A model generated the notes under the pieces. That model did no database searches and was not told the DNA's origin. It was given only the letters and a program-made list of their open reading frames with translations. The position numbers and the translations under genes were made by a program. Source: Oxalobacter sp. (GTDB lineage: Bacteria > Pseudomonadota > Gammaproteobacteria > Burkholderiales > Burkholderiaceae_D). Taken from it: 64,000 bases of DNA. Positions 42,682-50,927 of the stretch are shown one piece after another. The stretch's first letter is position 1, and each line of letters starts with the position of its first letter. Location of the stretch: the NCBI GenBank assembly GCA_018384065.1, contig JAHAYL010000040.1, positions 58,374-122,373 on the forward strand. Direction: 5' to 3'.

Positions 42682-44226
42682 ATGACACAAGCAACCATCT
42701 GTATCTTGATCACCATTGCGGTTTACCTCATCGGTATGCTGGTAATCGGTTTTTATTATGCCAAGAAGAACGAATCCACTTCGGATTATTTCCTCGGCGG
42801 GAGGAAACTTGGGCCTATCGTTACAGCCATGAGTGCCGAAGCCTCCGATATGTCCAGTTACCTGCTGCTGGGTCTCCCCGGATTGGCTTACCTCTCTGGT
42901 ATGGCTGAAGTCGGTTGGACCATCATCGGGTTGGGCGCAGGCACTTACTTTGTCTGGCTGGTTGTCGCAAGGCGTCTCCGCCGTTATACACAGGTCACCA
43001 ATTCCATCACATTGCCCCAGTTCTTCTCCAACCGGTTCCATGACAAGAAATGCATCCTGACAGCGATTGCCGCAGTCATCATTGTCCTGTTCTTCATCCC
43101 CTACACAGCTGCTGGATTCGCAGGTTGTGGAAAACTGTTCAATGCCCTGTTCGGTATCGATTACATGACTGCCATGCTGATTTCCGCGTTGGTCATTGTC
43201 GGTTATACGGCAACCGGCGGTTTCATGGCGGCATCCATCACCGACCTGATCCAGAGCATCATCATGTCATTCGCCATCATCTGTGTCACCTGTTTCGCTG
43301 TCGGTGAGGCAGGCGGCCTGGGCGCAGTCATTGACAATGCGAGCACCCTGCCGGGTTTCCTGAGCATGGGTGCCACCTATGTTGAGAAGACCGGTACGAG
43401 TGAACCCTTTGATTTCCTGAAAATCATCACCACCCTGTCCTGGGGACTTGGTTATATGGGTATGCCCCATATCCTGCTGCGCTTCATGGCGATTGAGGAT
43501 GAGAAAAAACTGAAAATCTCCCGCCGGATTGCTTCCACCTGGGTCATCATCTCCATGGCTGTTGTTGTCCTGCTGGGGTTGGCTGGGAAAGCCATGAGCG
43601 CAAATGGACTGATCCCTGTCCTGACAGGTTCCGCTTCTGAAACCGTCATTGTTCATATTTCAGACCTGCTTTCCTCTTTCGGTATTATCCCTGCTTTCTT
43701 GGCTGGTCTGGTCCTGTCCGGCATCCTTGCCTGCACCATGTCCACCGCTGACTCGCAGCTGCTGGCAGCGGCTTCCAGTGTTTCTGAGAACCTGCTGCAG
43801 GAAACCTTCAAGATGAAACTGAAACCACGGACCAGTATGATGGCAGCCCGTCTGACTGTGCTGGTCATTGCCGTTCTTGGCGTGTTGATGGCATACGATC
43901 CGAACAGTTCCGTCTTCGGCATCGTCTCCTTTGCCTGGGCAGGCTTTGGTGCTGGTTTTGGACCATTGGTCATGTGCGCCCTGTTCTGGAAACGCACCAC
44001 CCTGCCGGGTGCGATTGCCGGGATGGTTGCCGGTGGCGCCATGACAATCATCTGGAAATACCTGATTGGTCCTTTGGGCGGCGTCTTTGCGATTTATGAG
44101 CTGATGCCTGCTTTCCTGATTGGCCTGGCCACCATTATTGCCGTCAGCCTGATGACCAAGGCACCCGACCAGGAAATCGAGCAGGAATTTGAAATGGCCA
44201 AATCTGATAAAGCCTTGCAGAGCTGA
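42682..44226 (+). CDS. putP: sodium/proline symporter (PutP-type SLC5 transporter)
   Basis: An inner-membrane sodium:solute symporter, most like proline permease PutP. The 514 residues form about 13 hydrophobic segments. Typical family sequences are F-L-G-G-R-K-L-G-P-I-V-T-A-M-S-A-E-A-S-D-M-S-S (about 38-60) and the later G-I-L-A-C-T-M-S-T-A-D-S-Q-L-L. It is monocistronic: a 261-bp gap without clear features precedes it and a strong terminator follows. Proline is the likeliest substrate; no putA is nearby. Confidence 0.92.
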   Translation: MTQATICILITIAVYLIGMLVIGFYYAKKNESTSDYFLGGRKLGPIVTAMSAEASDMSSYLLLGLPGLAYLSGMAEVGWTIIGLGAGTYFVWLVVARRLRRYTQVTNSITLPQFFSNRFHDKKCILTAIAAVIIVLFFIPYTAAGFAGCGKLFNALFGIDYMTAMLISALVIVGYTATGGFMAASITDLIQSIIMSFAIICVTCFAVGEAGGLGAVIDNASTLPGFLSMGATYVEKTGTSEPFDFLKIITTLSWGLGYMGMPHILLRFMAIEDEKKLKISRRIASTWVIISMAVVVLLGLAGKAMSANGLIPVLTGSASETVIVHISDLLSSFGIIPAFLAGLVLSGILACTMSTADSQLLAAASSVSENLLQETFKMKLKPRTSMMAARLTVLVIAVLGVLMAYDPNSSVFGIVSFAWAGFGAGFGPLVMCALFWKRTTLPGAIAGMVAGGAMTIIWKYLIGPLGGVFAIYELMPAFLIGLATIIAVSLMTKAPDQEIEQEFEMAKSDKALQS

Positions 44227-44240
44227 TTCTGTATGCCAAC

Positions 44241-44270
44241 TGAAAAATGACGCTCCGGCGTCATTTTTCA
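44241..44270. terminator. bidirectional terminator after putP
   Basis: A 13-bp perfect stem TGAAAAATGACGC/GCGTCATTTTTCA (44241-44253, 44258-44270) with built-in A and T runs on both sides, between convergent genes. Confidence 0.9.
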
Positions 44271-44297
44271 TTGCTTAATCCAACCTAATAGGCTGGA

Positions 44298-44525
44298 TCA
44301 GCTTTCAACCCTGGATGCCAGCAACTGGCAGATTTCCGCAAGATATCCCAGCTGCTGCTGGTAAACCACCTCTGGTGGCGGGCAGACCAGCCAGTCTTCG
44401 GGATCCGGTCCCTTGACTTCGTATTCAAGGATTGCCTGATAGAGCTCATCACGTTCCGCACGGATTTCCGCAATCGGCTTGTCTTTGAACCGTTCTGCAT
44501 AATTGCCAAGGCTGAATTTAATCAT
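44298..44525 (-). CDS. small hypothetical protein
   Basis: A 75-residue soluble protein, mostly helical, with I-A-E-I-R-A-E-R-D-E-L-Y-Q-A-I-L-E-Y-E and a proline-rich middle (V-C-P-P-P-E-V-V-Y). No family recognised. Its start lies within the last codons of the Sel1-like gene (8-nt overlap), so it is the distal gene of that unit. Confidence 0.6.
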   Translation of the reverse strand: MIKFSLGNYAERFKDKPIAEIRAERDELYQAILEYEVKGPDPEDWLVCPPPEVVYQQQLGYLAEICQLLASRVES

Positions 44526-46107
44526 TTTCTACGCTTTCTATCGGATTATCTGTTTTAGGCTGTCCTGTTGCCGGTCCATCAGATTGACCGGTTGATGGCT
44601 GTACGTTTTTTCCCTCTGTCTGTTTCTGGACCAGCAGACTTGCCAAAGGCGTTGGTTTCAACGCGTCTTCCAATGTCACTGTCTTGGCGATTTCCTGCTG
44701 TTCATCTGACAGGGATTTCTCGATTTCATCCACAACAGCATAGGCTTCCCTGTCAAATTCAGCGGCTTCCCCTGCCAGGACATAAGCATGGATCATGTTT
44801 GGTGGCATACCACGCCCTTCCAGCTTTGCCTGTGCCAGCAGGACAAGCGCGCCAGGATGTCCCTGTCGGGCAGCATGGGTTGCCCAGTAAACCGCCAAAG
44901 CATCATCCCTGACATTGTTGACCTTCGCCTCATAATAGGCATCTGCGACGATATACTGGTCGATTGCCCTGCCCTGCTGGGCAGCCTTGGTAAACCAATC
45001 GAGCGCCATCTCGGCATGTTTGGGCACACCGATGCCCCGGCGGTATGCCACGCCCATGATATGCATCGCTTTCGGATAACCTTTGAGTGCTGACTGCCGC
45101 CACCATAGGAAAGCCTTGTCATCATCCTTCTGGACGGACTTGCCGTAATAGCACGCCATGCCAAGCCGATATTGAGCCTCAGGGTTGCCTGCCAATGCCT
45201 TTTCGGTCATCTCGGCCAGTGTCATCTCCTTGGGCAGTTGGTCCTGCCAGCTTGACGGCACAACTTCAGGGAAATGACGCACTGAACCGGATTGACTGAT
45301 GTCCTGTGGCACCGGGGATGCCTTCTCCTGTCCTTGGCTCCTTTCTGTCAGCTTTGTAGATTCCGCCGTTTGCCCAGCCGCCGTTTCCACTGGTTGGCCT
45401 GAAACCGTTTTTTCCACCTGCTTCAGGTCTGTTCCAGCATCCTGTCCTGCAACTGCCTGCGGCTGTGCCGTTGATGGCGTTTCAACTGTCCTGGAAGACA
45501 CCTCAGCTGTCTTTTCCGCAGGTTCTTCAGAAGACTGGACCGTTACGTTACCTGAGGTCGTTGGTACAACAGATGCCTTGACATCAGGGTTCTGCACCGT
45601 CTCCCAGTCCCCGGCAAGCTCATCCGTATCAACCACCTTCCCGGACGCATAAGCCCTGCCAACAGCCTTGATGAACCAGAGAATGACATTCTCGCCTTTT
45701 GGCTGGCTGCTTTCCGCTTTCTTTGCCTTGGCTTCGACATCAGGGTTCTGCGCCGCCTGCCAATCCCCCGCAAGCTCATCCGGGTCAACCACTTTCCCGG
45801 ATGCGTAAGCACTGCCAACAGCCTTGATTGCCCTGAGGATGACGTTTTCTTCCTGGGACTGGCTGCCAGCTGCCACCTGCTCTTGGGATTTGACATTGGT
45901 ATCCGGCTCTGGCTGCCCATCAGCTGTCGATCCTTGGAATGATGCAGAAGCTTCCAATGGCGTGGAACCATCAACAGCATGGGCGGATTGGCTGGCTGCC
46001 CCTGAAATGGAAGATTCTGCCCCTTGTACGGTACTGGTTTCCTGCGCACTGGCAGGTACGGCAAACAAAGCAGAAACAAGGACAGAAAGCAGCAGTTTTT
46101 TCGGCAT
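44518..46107 (-). CDS. exported Sel1-repeat protein with duplicated N-terminal module
   Basis: From the ATG at 46107, 529 residues. A signal peptide (1-22, ending P-A-S-A) is followed by a low-complexity Q/S/E/T-rich region. Two near-identical 38-residue modules of the type V-I-K-A-V-G-x-A-Y-A-S-G-K-V-V-D-x-D-E-L lie at about 87-124 and 139-176. The C-terminal third has Sel1/TPR-like repeats (A-Q-Y-R-L-G-M-A-C-Y-Y-G-K-S-V-Q-K-D, A-M-H-I-M-G-V-A-Y-R-R-G-I-G-V-P). Sel1 repeats act as periplasmic or secreted scaffolds. The last residues overlap the small 44298-44525 gene. Confidence 0.82.
   Translation of the reverse strand: MPKKLLLSVLVSALFAVPASAQETSTVQGAESSISGAASQSAHAVDGSTPLEASASFQGSTADGQPEPDTNVKSQEQVAAGSQSQEENVILRAIKAVGSAYASGKVVDPDELAGDWQAAQNPDVEAKAKKAESSQPKGENVILWFIKAVGRAYASGKVVDTDELAGDWETVQNPDVKASVVPTTSGNVTVQSSEEPAEKTAEVSSRTVETPSTAQPQAVAGQDAGTDLKQVEKTVSGQPVETAAGQTAESTKLTERSQGQEKASPVPQDISQSGSVRHFPEVVPSSWQDQLPKEMTLAEMTEKALAGNPEAQYRLGMACYYGKSVQKDDDKAFLWWRQSALKGYPKAMHIMGVAYRRGIGVPKHAEMALDWFTKAAQQGRAIDQYIVADAYYEAKVNNVRDDALAVYWATHAARQGHPGALVLLAQAKLEGRGMPPNMIHAYVLAGEAAEFDREAYAVVDEIEKSLSDEQQEIAKTVTLEDALKPTPLASLLVQKQTEGKNVQPSTGQSDGPATGQPKTDNPIESVEND
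45580..45849 (-). repeat. 156-bp-period duplication inside the Sel1-like gene
   Basis: Two in-frame copies (45849-45736 and 45693-45580) encode 38-residue modules starting E-N-V-I-L and ending Q-N-P-D-V, identical at most positions. The DNA copies have diverged mainly at third codon positions, so the duplication is not new and the protein is under selection. Confidence 0.8.
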
Positions 46108-46166
46108 AGAGGGATTCCTGACTGATTGGTTTTCCATCATAACGGATTCAGGAAAGCAATGGAATG

Positions 46167-46496
46167 TCAGTCCGATATCGGTTCAAACATCTCATATGGC
46201 ATCAACTGACGCCCATCATCCTGCCAAGCAGTACCATAGCATGCATACGCACAGGCTTCGGCCTGCAATGGATCCAGAAAATAACCGATGGATTCCCGGC
46301 CAGCCGATGCAATCTGGTAAATCCCACAGGCACCTTCAATGCACGTCGGGAACGCTCCGCATGGCGTATTCTCCAACCAGGTATGGTAGGTCTCCAGTTC
46401 AGATTCCCATTGATGCTTGGACAGCGGTTTCCCGACCTTGGCAACAGCCTGTTGCCAGGTCAGAATCCCATCCTTTTCCTCTTCTCCATCAGCCAT
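46167..46496 (-). CDS. hypothetical protein
   Basis: About 109 residues from the ATG at 46496; the frame extends to a TTG at 46532 that I do not favour because it lies in a palindromic, AT-rich element. The sequence is acidic and has four cysteines (N-T-P-C-G, P-T-C-I-E-G-A-C-G, Y-A-C-Y), so metal binding or disulfides are possible. No signal peptide and no known family. It belongs to the minus-strand unknown cluster 44.3-49.8 kb. Confidence 0.6.
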   Translation of the reverse strand: MADGEEEKDGILTWQQAVAKVGKPLSKHQWESELETYHTWLENTPCGAFPTCIEGACGIYQIASAGRESIGYFLDPLQAEACAYACYGTAWQDDGRQLMPYEMFEPISD

Positions 46497-46515
46497 CGGA
46501 TTGTCCAAGGGCAAT

Positions 46516-46530
46516 GCCTGTTTTTTAGGC
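46516..46530. repeat. copy 1 of a 15-bp palindromic motif
   Basis: GCCTGTTTTTTAGGC, one mismatch from the perfect palindrome at 47797-47811. A related CCTATT-TTC-AATAGG lies at 46547-46561. Both are immediately upstream of the 46167-46496 gene. Confidence 0.6.
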
Positions 46531-46673
46531 AATCTATACTTTTTTGCCTATTTTCAATAGGATGCCCTGTTTTTTACACTTTGTAACAAGGGTTATTCCA
46601 CAAAAATTGAGGATAACCTCACCATGGCATCATGAAAAACTGAAGTCATGTGGATATCTCCCATACGCTGCTG

Positions 46674-47672
46674 TCATTTATCCAACAGCTCATGGACAAC
46701 CCAATCCACACGGGTCTGCATCAGCTGAAGCCAACGGCTGAAAAGCGCATTGCTGTTGCAGATGCTGTTCGGGAAAAAGCAGGTATAAGACAAAGCATTG
46801 TTATCCCGAGCATACCAAGCACCATAATGCCATGCAGGCGTGACCGCCGACATTTCCCGACGGTTCAGTAGATTGGCGGCGGCAAGGTTTTCTCCGCGCG
46901 TCTCAAAACGGTTGGGCAGATTCACCCGCGCTTTGAGCCCAGGTCCCAGATAAGGATTGACAGGACCTTTGTCAAGCTGGACCAAAGCGGTCTTGCCACC
47001 GAACGGCAGCGGCAGCTCAGCGAAAAGCCCCATATCATCGGCTGTACAGGAAATCCCTTCTGGTGCTTCTTCACGGATTGAGGCAAAATCCTGGCTGTTC
47101 ATCGCTGAAATACCTGAATACCTGGGCGGCATGCCATCACGTTTATTCTTTTCAGAAAGCAGGACTGCACGGGGACCATTCAACGCTGCTTCCACAATCA
47201 ACGGCATCAGCTCATCCTGCCAGACATTGCCTTCCCAGAACCAAGTGAAACGGCTGGTCACCAACAACCTGCCATCCTTTGCCCTGATCAGTGCACCGCC
47301 CGCCGCATGGGCATTCAACGCATTGATATCTGCCTCTTCCTTGATATAAGCATCAAAAGGCTTCTCAACCGCTGTAGAAACCTGGATCAGGGCAGCTGCC
47401 TTGCCATCTTCCGCCATGATGGATGGCGCAACAACCTCGACACGGGTCGTAAAAGGCTCATGATTGATGACCAATACATCCCCATCGTAATCTGTCTTGA
47501 AGACACGTTGGTCGCTGAAACAGTTTTCAATGTCAGGCAACGGCACACCCCTCAGCCTCTTAACAATGTGCCGGTGCTTCACCATCTTGCGCCTTGCCAG
47601 ATTCGCCGACTCAATCGCTTCAGCCATTTCTGCCGCTTTCGGCTTTTTCCTCAGCAGATTGAAAATCCCCAT
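46674..47672 (-). CDS. hypothetical protein
   Basis: From the ATG at 47672, 332 residues, cytoplasmic. The first 25 residues are basic (L-L-R-K-K-P-K). Later parts have W-F-W-E-G-N-V-W-Q-D-E-L and Y-G-A-W-Y-A-R-D-N-N, suggesting a compact globular protein, but I recognise no domain. It is preceded by the AT-rich, DnaA-box-bearing segment at 47673-48337, so any promoter lies there, near two copies of the 15-bp palindrome. The frame upstream of 47672 lacks a convincing start. Confidence 0.65.
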   Translation of the reverse strand: MGIFNLLRKKPKAAEMAEAIESANLARRKMVKHRHIVKRLRGVPLPDIENCFSDQRVFKTDYDGDVLVINHEPFTTRVEVVAPSIMAEDGKAAALIQVSTAVEKPFDAYIKEEADINALNAHAAGGALIRAKDGRLLVTSRFTWFWEGNVWQDELMPLIVEAALNGPRAVLLSEKNKRDGMPPRYSGISAMNSQDFASIREEAPEGISCTADDMGLFAELPLPFGGKTALVQLDKGPVNPYLGPGLKARVNLPNRFETRGENLAAANLLNRREMSAVTPAWHYGAWYARDNNALSYTCFFPNSICNSNALFSRWLQLMQTRVDWVVHELLDK

Positions 47673-47796
47673 ATGACCGCCTTTCTGCCTGCCTTGACAA
47701 ACAGGCTTCCAATATACACAACTCACCTTCAAATGCCCCGTTATTATACGCCAGAGCCTCCTCGGAGAACCGCAGTCACAGCCCCTCCAATAGAAC

Positions 47797-48005
47797 GCCT
47801 ATTTTTTAGGCATCATTGTTTTTTTTCAATTATTTCAACCAGATAATCAGGCTGATTCAGAAGTCTTCACAAAGTTATTCACATTTTCTGGGGAATACCC
47901 CTGAAAAAAGCTGAAAAATATTGAAAAAAAGTTCTGTTTTGCCCTTGACACTATTGATTTGAACGGTTATATGGTGCTTGAAAATTGTTCGCCTATTTTT
48001 TAAGC
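47797..48005. repeat. copies 2 and 3 of the 15-bp palindromic motif
   Basis: GCCTATTTTTTAGGC (47797-47811, perfect) and GCCTATTTTTTAAGC (47991-48005, one mismatch). They flank the first DnaA box of the AT-rich segment. Confidence 0.65.
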
Positions 48006-48275
48006 AATCTCTATTTAATTATTTATATTCAATAACTTATAAACTTATTTTTTGGATTTCAAATCATTTATCCACAGAATATGGGCATAATTGGCAGACT
48101 ATGAACAGACCGTAGGATTCCAGTCACAGAACCATATCAAAAACAGGCGTTTTCTTGACTTGGAACAACTGTTTTCACCATAAAATCAAGCCTCTCTCCT
48201 GCTTGTTTTCCTGTTTTTCACAAAGTTATCCACAAACCGCTGTTTTTTTGCACAGTAGACCTCTTCTGTGGATAA
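47875..48275. other. origin-like segment: four DnaA boxes with an AT-rich tract
   Basis: The 665-bp gene-free stretch 47673-48337 holds TTATTCACA (47875-47883), TTATCCACA (48068-48076 and 48226-48234) and TGTGGATAA (48267-48275, minus orientation). A very AT-rich tract at about 48005-48070 touches the second box and could be an unwinding element. No dnaA, dnaN or replication initiator gene is visible in the window, so chromosomal oriC, a plasmid-derived origin or a DnaA-titrating site all remain possible. Confidence 0.5.
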
Positions 48276-48337
48276 AAAAAGGGATTTTCCCCCTTCAGGA
48301 AAGGGAAAAAACCAAGGAAAAAACATTTCCTGCATGT

Positions 48338-49780
48338 TCAGGACTTTTGTGTATCATCTGGACGATGATGGCGGATTTTCCCAATCTGGAGAACCGCCTG
48401 TCCCATCATCACACCAGCCTTTTCCGGCGATGACGGCTGTGCAGCTTCCCATTCTTTCCGGGTCAACCGGAGCCAGTTGGAACGGACATCCCTTTCCAAG
48501 TCAATCCGCTCATCCAGTACATCGGCAAAAAGCCCTGCTGCCCTTGCCGCATGGGAACGGCTGACCTTCGACAGGCGGATAAAACCGTTCATCTGCAGAT
48601 GGATCCAGCTTTCCAGCTCATCAGCATCATAATCATCCGTCATGGCACGTAGGTTCTTGGCAACCTCATGAAGCCCTGGAAGGATCAGGGAACAGGATTC
48701 ATACAGACGTTGGATTTCCCTGTCTTCAGAAGCATTCTTGAGCGTCTCTGCGCGGGCAGCAGCAACCGTCTCCAATAGTTCCCGGATTTCATATGGAATA
48801 CCGATACCCGGCAGGCGCTGACCAGGACCGAAATTCTTCCAGCCTTCCGTCTCCCGGCGCATCTTGGATGACCGGTTATCCAATCCATCTGCCAGCAGTT
48901 CCAGCTGCTCAACTGCTGAAGGATCCTCCATGGAACCACCGAAACCAGCAAATCCAGAAGACCACCCCGCCAGCCAATCCATCAAGGTATCCTGATTGGC
49001 GGCTCCGATACGGAACCAGTTCAGCATAATGTCCTGCAGGCATTGCCCAGCAAGCAATGCCGCTTGTTTCGCACGGTCTGCCAGCATACCCGCCGTCAGG
49101 TGATAAGGCGGCATGCCCCCTTCCTGCTCAGGAACCGGCTGCCAACCCTCAGCAACCATCCGTTGCCAGTAGAGATAAGTTTCCGCAGACATCGCCAGCA
49201 ATGCATGGATACGGACACTCTCAGCGGAATCACGGCTGCCTTCTGTTTCCATCAGCAGTTTCTGGCAGGCACCATGCCATGCCTGGAGATGCTGCTGCAG
49301 CTCAAGGTCGGTCTTCTCAAGATTGGCATTCAGTTCCTGCGTCACCCTCTCCAGACGCCTGGATGCCTGCTGGGCATAATGTGCAAGCCGTCTCTGCAGT
49401 ACCTCACTGTCATCAGGCAGGTCAATCGACTGCAATAAATGCAAAGCCGCATCAACCACCACCGGCATCGCGTCAAGTGATTCAGCTGACAATCCTTCCT
49501 GCCCAGTGGCTGCCTGCCAGTCCGGTGCCACAGCTTTCTCCGCTTTCAGGCGTTTTTCCAACTGGGCATCCAGCCACTGCACCGCTTTCACCCGGTCTGA
49601 TGCATAGCGTTCCGCCTCACCTTCCCGGTAATCCGCCTGCCATTCTTCCAACAGCTGCTGCACAACGTCTGCGCGGTTGAGCTTCTGCCAGTTCAAGGCA
49701 AACTCAACCAAAGTCCTGCGGAGTTTTTCCTGAAGGCGCTCAAGATTCTGGACATTGGCAGACGATGATGTGGTTTTCAT
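48338..49780 (-). CDS. large helical hypothetical protein
   Basis: A 480-residue, predominantly alpha-helical protein without signal peptide or membrane segments. The first half is rich in L, Q, A and E, with likely coiled coils (about 10-60, 135-170). There is a Gly-rich patch S-G-F-A-G-F-G-G-S near 283-291. I recognise no family. It ends beside the DnaA-box segment and starts divergently from a secreted-protein gene. It is the largest member of the unknown cluster 44.3-50.6 kb. Confidence 0.7.
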   Translation of the reverse strand: MKTTSSSANVQNLERLQEKLRRTLVEFALNWQKLNRADVVQQLLEEWQADYREGEAERYASDRVKAVQWLDAQLEKRLKAEKAVAPDWQAATGQEGLSAESLDAMPVVVDAALHLLQSIDLPDDSEVLQRRLAHYAQQASRRLERVTQELNANLEKTDLELQQHLQAWHGACQKLLMETEGSRDSAESVRIHALLAMSAETYLYWQRMVAEGWQPVPEQEGGMPPYHLTAGMLADRAKQAALLAGQCLQDIMLNWFRIGAANQDTLMDWLAGWSSGFAGFGGSMEDPSAVEQLELLADGLDNRSSKMRRETEGWKNFGPGQRLPGIGIPYEIRELLETVAAARAETLKNASEDREIQRLYESCSLILPGLHEVAKNLRAMTDDYDADELESWIHLQMNGFIRLSKVSRSHAARAAGLFADVLDERIDLERDVRSNWLRLTRKEWEAAQPSSPEKAGVMMGQAVLQIGKIRHHRPDDTQKS

Positions 49781-49935
49781 GGAAATCCTTTCTGATCCTC
49801 AAGCAGGAATGCAATGACGCTATTGTCGCCCAAATCACCGGTTTGGCAAAAGATACCCTATCACCAGCCCGGTTTTCCCCTAAAATAACGTTGACAGCAC
49901 AAGCCTTATCCATCAGCCAACATAAGGACACCACC

Positions 49936-50622
49936 ATGAAAAAGACATTCGCCTTCCTGCTGGGCATCTCCACCTTTTCCTGTGCGTTTGCCGATTCTGT
50001 GACCCCGATTGGAACAGCCACTTTCAAGAACGGTGTCCAGATTCCCGCCTATGCCGTCCGCTATCAGAACCCAATGGAAGATGGCATGACCACCAGTGAA
50101 GGTTCATGCCGGCAGAACGCATGTTCCTTCCAGTTCACCGTTCCCGCAGAACAAGCCCCTTCACTGAAACTGCTGAAACTGGATGGCATCTCTTGGATCC
50201 TGGCACCGAAAGATGCCATCATCTCCCGTGCTGAGGTCGGTGCCAATGGCAGTGCAGTATTAGCCCTCAAATCTACCAGGGCAAACCTTTCTGCCTATGA
50301 TTCTTCTGCCTGTGTCGGCTGCGCACTATCCGCCGCAGCACCTTATTTTGACAATGCCAAACGGGAACTGGAAGAGACTTTCCCTGGTGTGGATGGCGAC
50401 CGCCCCAAAAAAGGACTGAAATCGGTCAGGAAAGACAGGACAACCGCTTTTTACAGCTACCCCGCCAATGGCAGGACCACCCATGGTGTTGCCAAGTTGC
50501 TTGACGGAAAAAATCCGTATGATGATGTCAACTTCAACAAGCTTGAAGTCACTGTTGACCAGAAGAACAAGAAACTTGCCACCACCATCCTGAACTTTTA
50601 TTACTTCCAGAACAAACAGTGA
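49936..50622 (+). CDS. exported hypothetical protein
   Basis: Start at 49936 behind AAGGA gives 228 residues with a signal peptide (1-19, cleavage after C-A-F-A). The mature part has two cysteine pairs, C-R-Q-N-A-C and C-V-G-C, suggesting disulfides. Other segments: G-V-Q-I-P-A-Y-A-V-R-Y and K-L-A-T-T-I-L-N-F-Y-Y-F. No known family. It is divergent from the 48338-49780 gene. The longer frame to 49765 would remove the signal. Confidence 0.72.
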   Translation: MKKTFAFLLGISTFSCAFADSVTPIGTATFKNGVQIPAYAVRYQNPMEDGMTTSEGSCRQNACSFQFTVPAEQAPSLKLLKLDGISWILAPKDAIISRAEVGANGSAVLALKSTRANLSAYDSSACVGCALSAAAPYFDNAKRELEETFPGVDGDRPKKGLKSVRKDRTTAFYSYPANGRTTHGVAKLLDGKNPYDDVNFNKLEVTVDQKNKKLATTILNFYYFQNKQ

Positions 50623-50775
50623 AATCAGGAGAAAGGGGAAGATAAAAGCAGAAAAGTGCTTTTTTACCTAAAATAGGCAATAAGGTTTCAGGTTACCAGT
50701 CATCAGCAATCTGCCCAGTTATGCTTTTAGCGCGGTCTGGCAGCTTTTCCAAACTACTATTTCCAGAACGTTAAG

Positions 50776-50927
50776 CATACTGGAAACGAATATAGAGAAG
50801 CCATCGTCAATGGCTTCCCGTATTTCAGCTTCGGGCTAAGCGATGACCTCTGTCTCGAGCATATTCAGCTTTTCAGGCGATGCCCAGTGAAGCAAAAACA
50901 ATACCGTCTCTTGTCGATTATCGTCAT
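50776..50927 (-). pseudogene. decayed SLOG/DUF1273-like gene
   Basis: Reading on from the nuclease gene, an ATG at 50927 overlapping its stop (ATGA) gives R-R-Y-C-F-C-F-T-G-H-R. A 1-nt frameshift at about 50877 then leads to P-E-K-L-N-M-L-E-T-E-V, an in-frame TAG (50838-50836), and E-I-R-E-A-I-D-D-G-F-S-I-F-V-S. The pattern C-F-T-G-H-R-P-E-K-L ... I-x-x-A-I-x-D-G-F matches SLOG-type DUF1273 proteins. After about 50776 similarity ends. The gene is broken and truncated. The rest of 50623-50923 holds a GAAGCCAT/ATGGCTTC hairpin and an AAAATAGGC half motif. Confidence 0.6.

Noticed and set aside
46497..46532. TTG start at 46532 for the hypothetical gene at 46167-46496
   Set aside because: The TTG lies in a palindromic element and the added residues read through it; ATG at 46496 is preferred.
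46600..46612. TTATTCCACA as a fifth DnaA box
   Set aside because: It has an extra base relative to the 9-mer consensus TTATNCACA.
50799..50830. GAAGCCAT/ATGGCTTC hairpin as a terminator after the gene ending at 50622
   Set aside because: It lies inside the recognisable SLOG-like pseudogene frame, lacks a T-tract, and is 180 bp from the gene.
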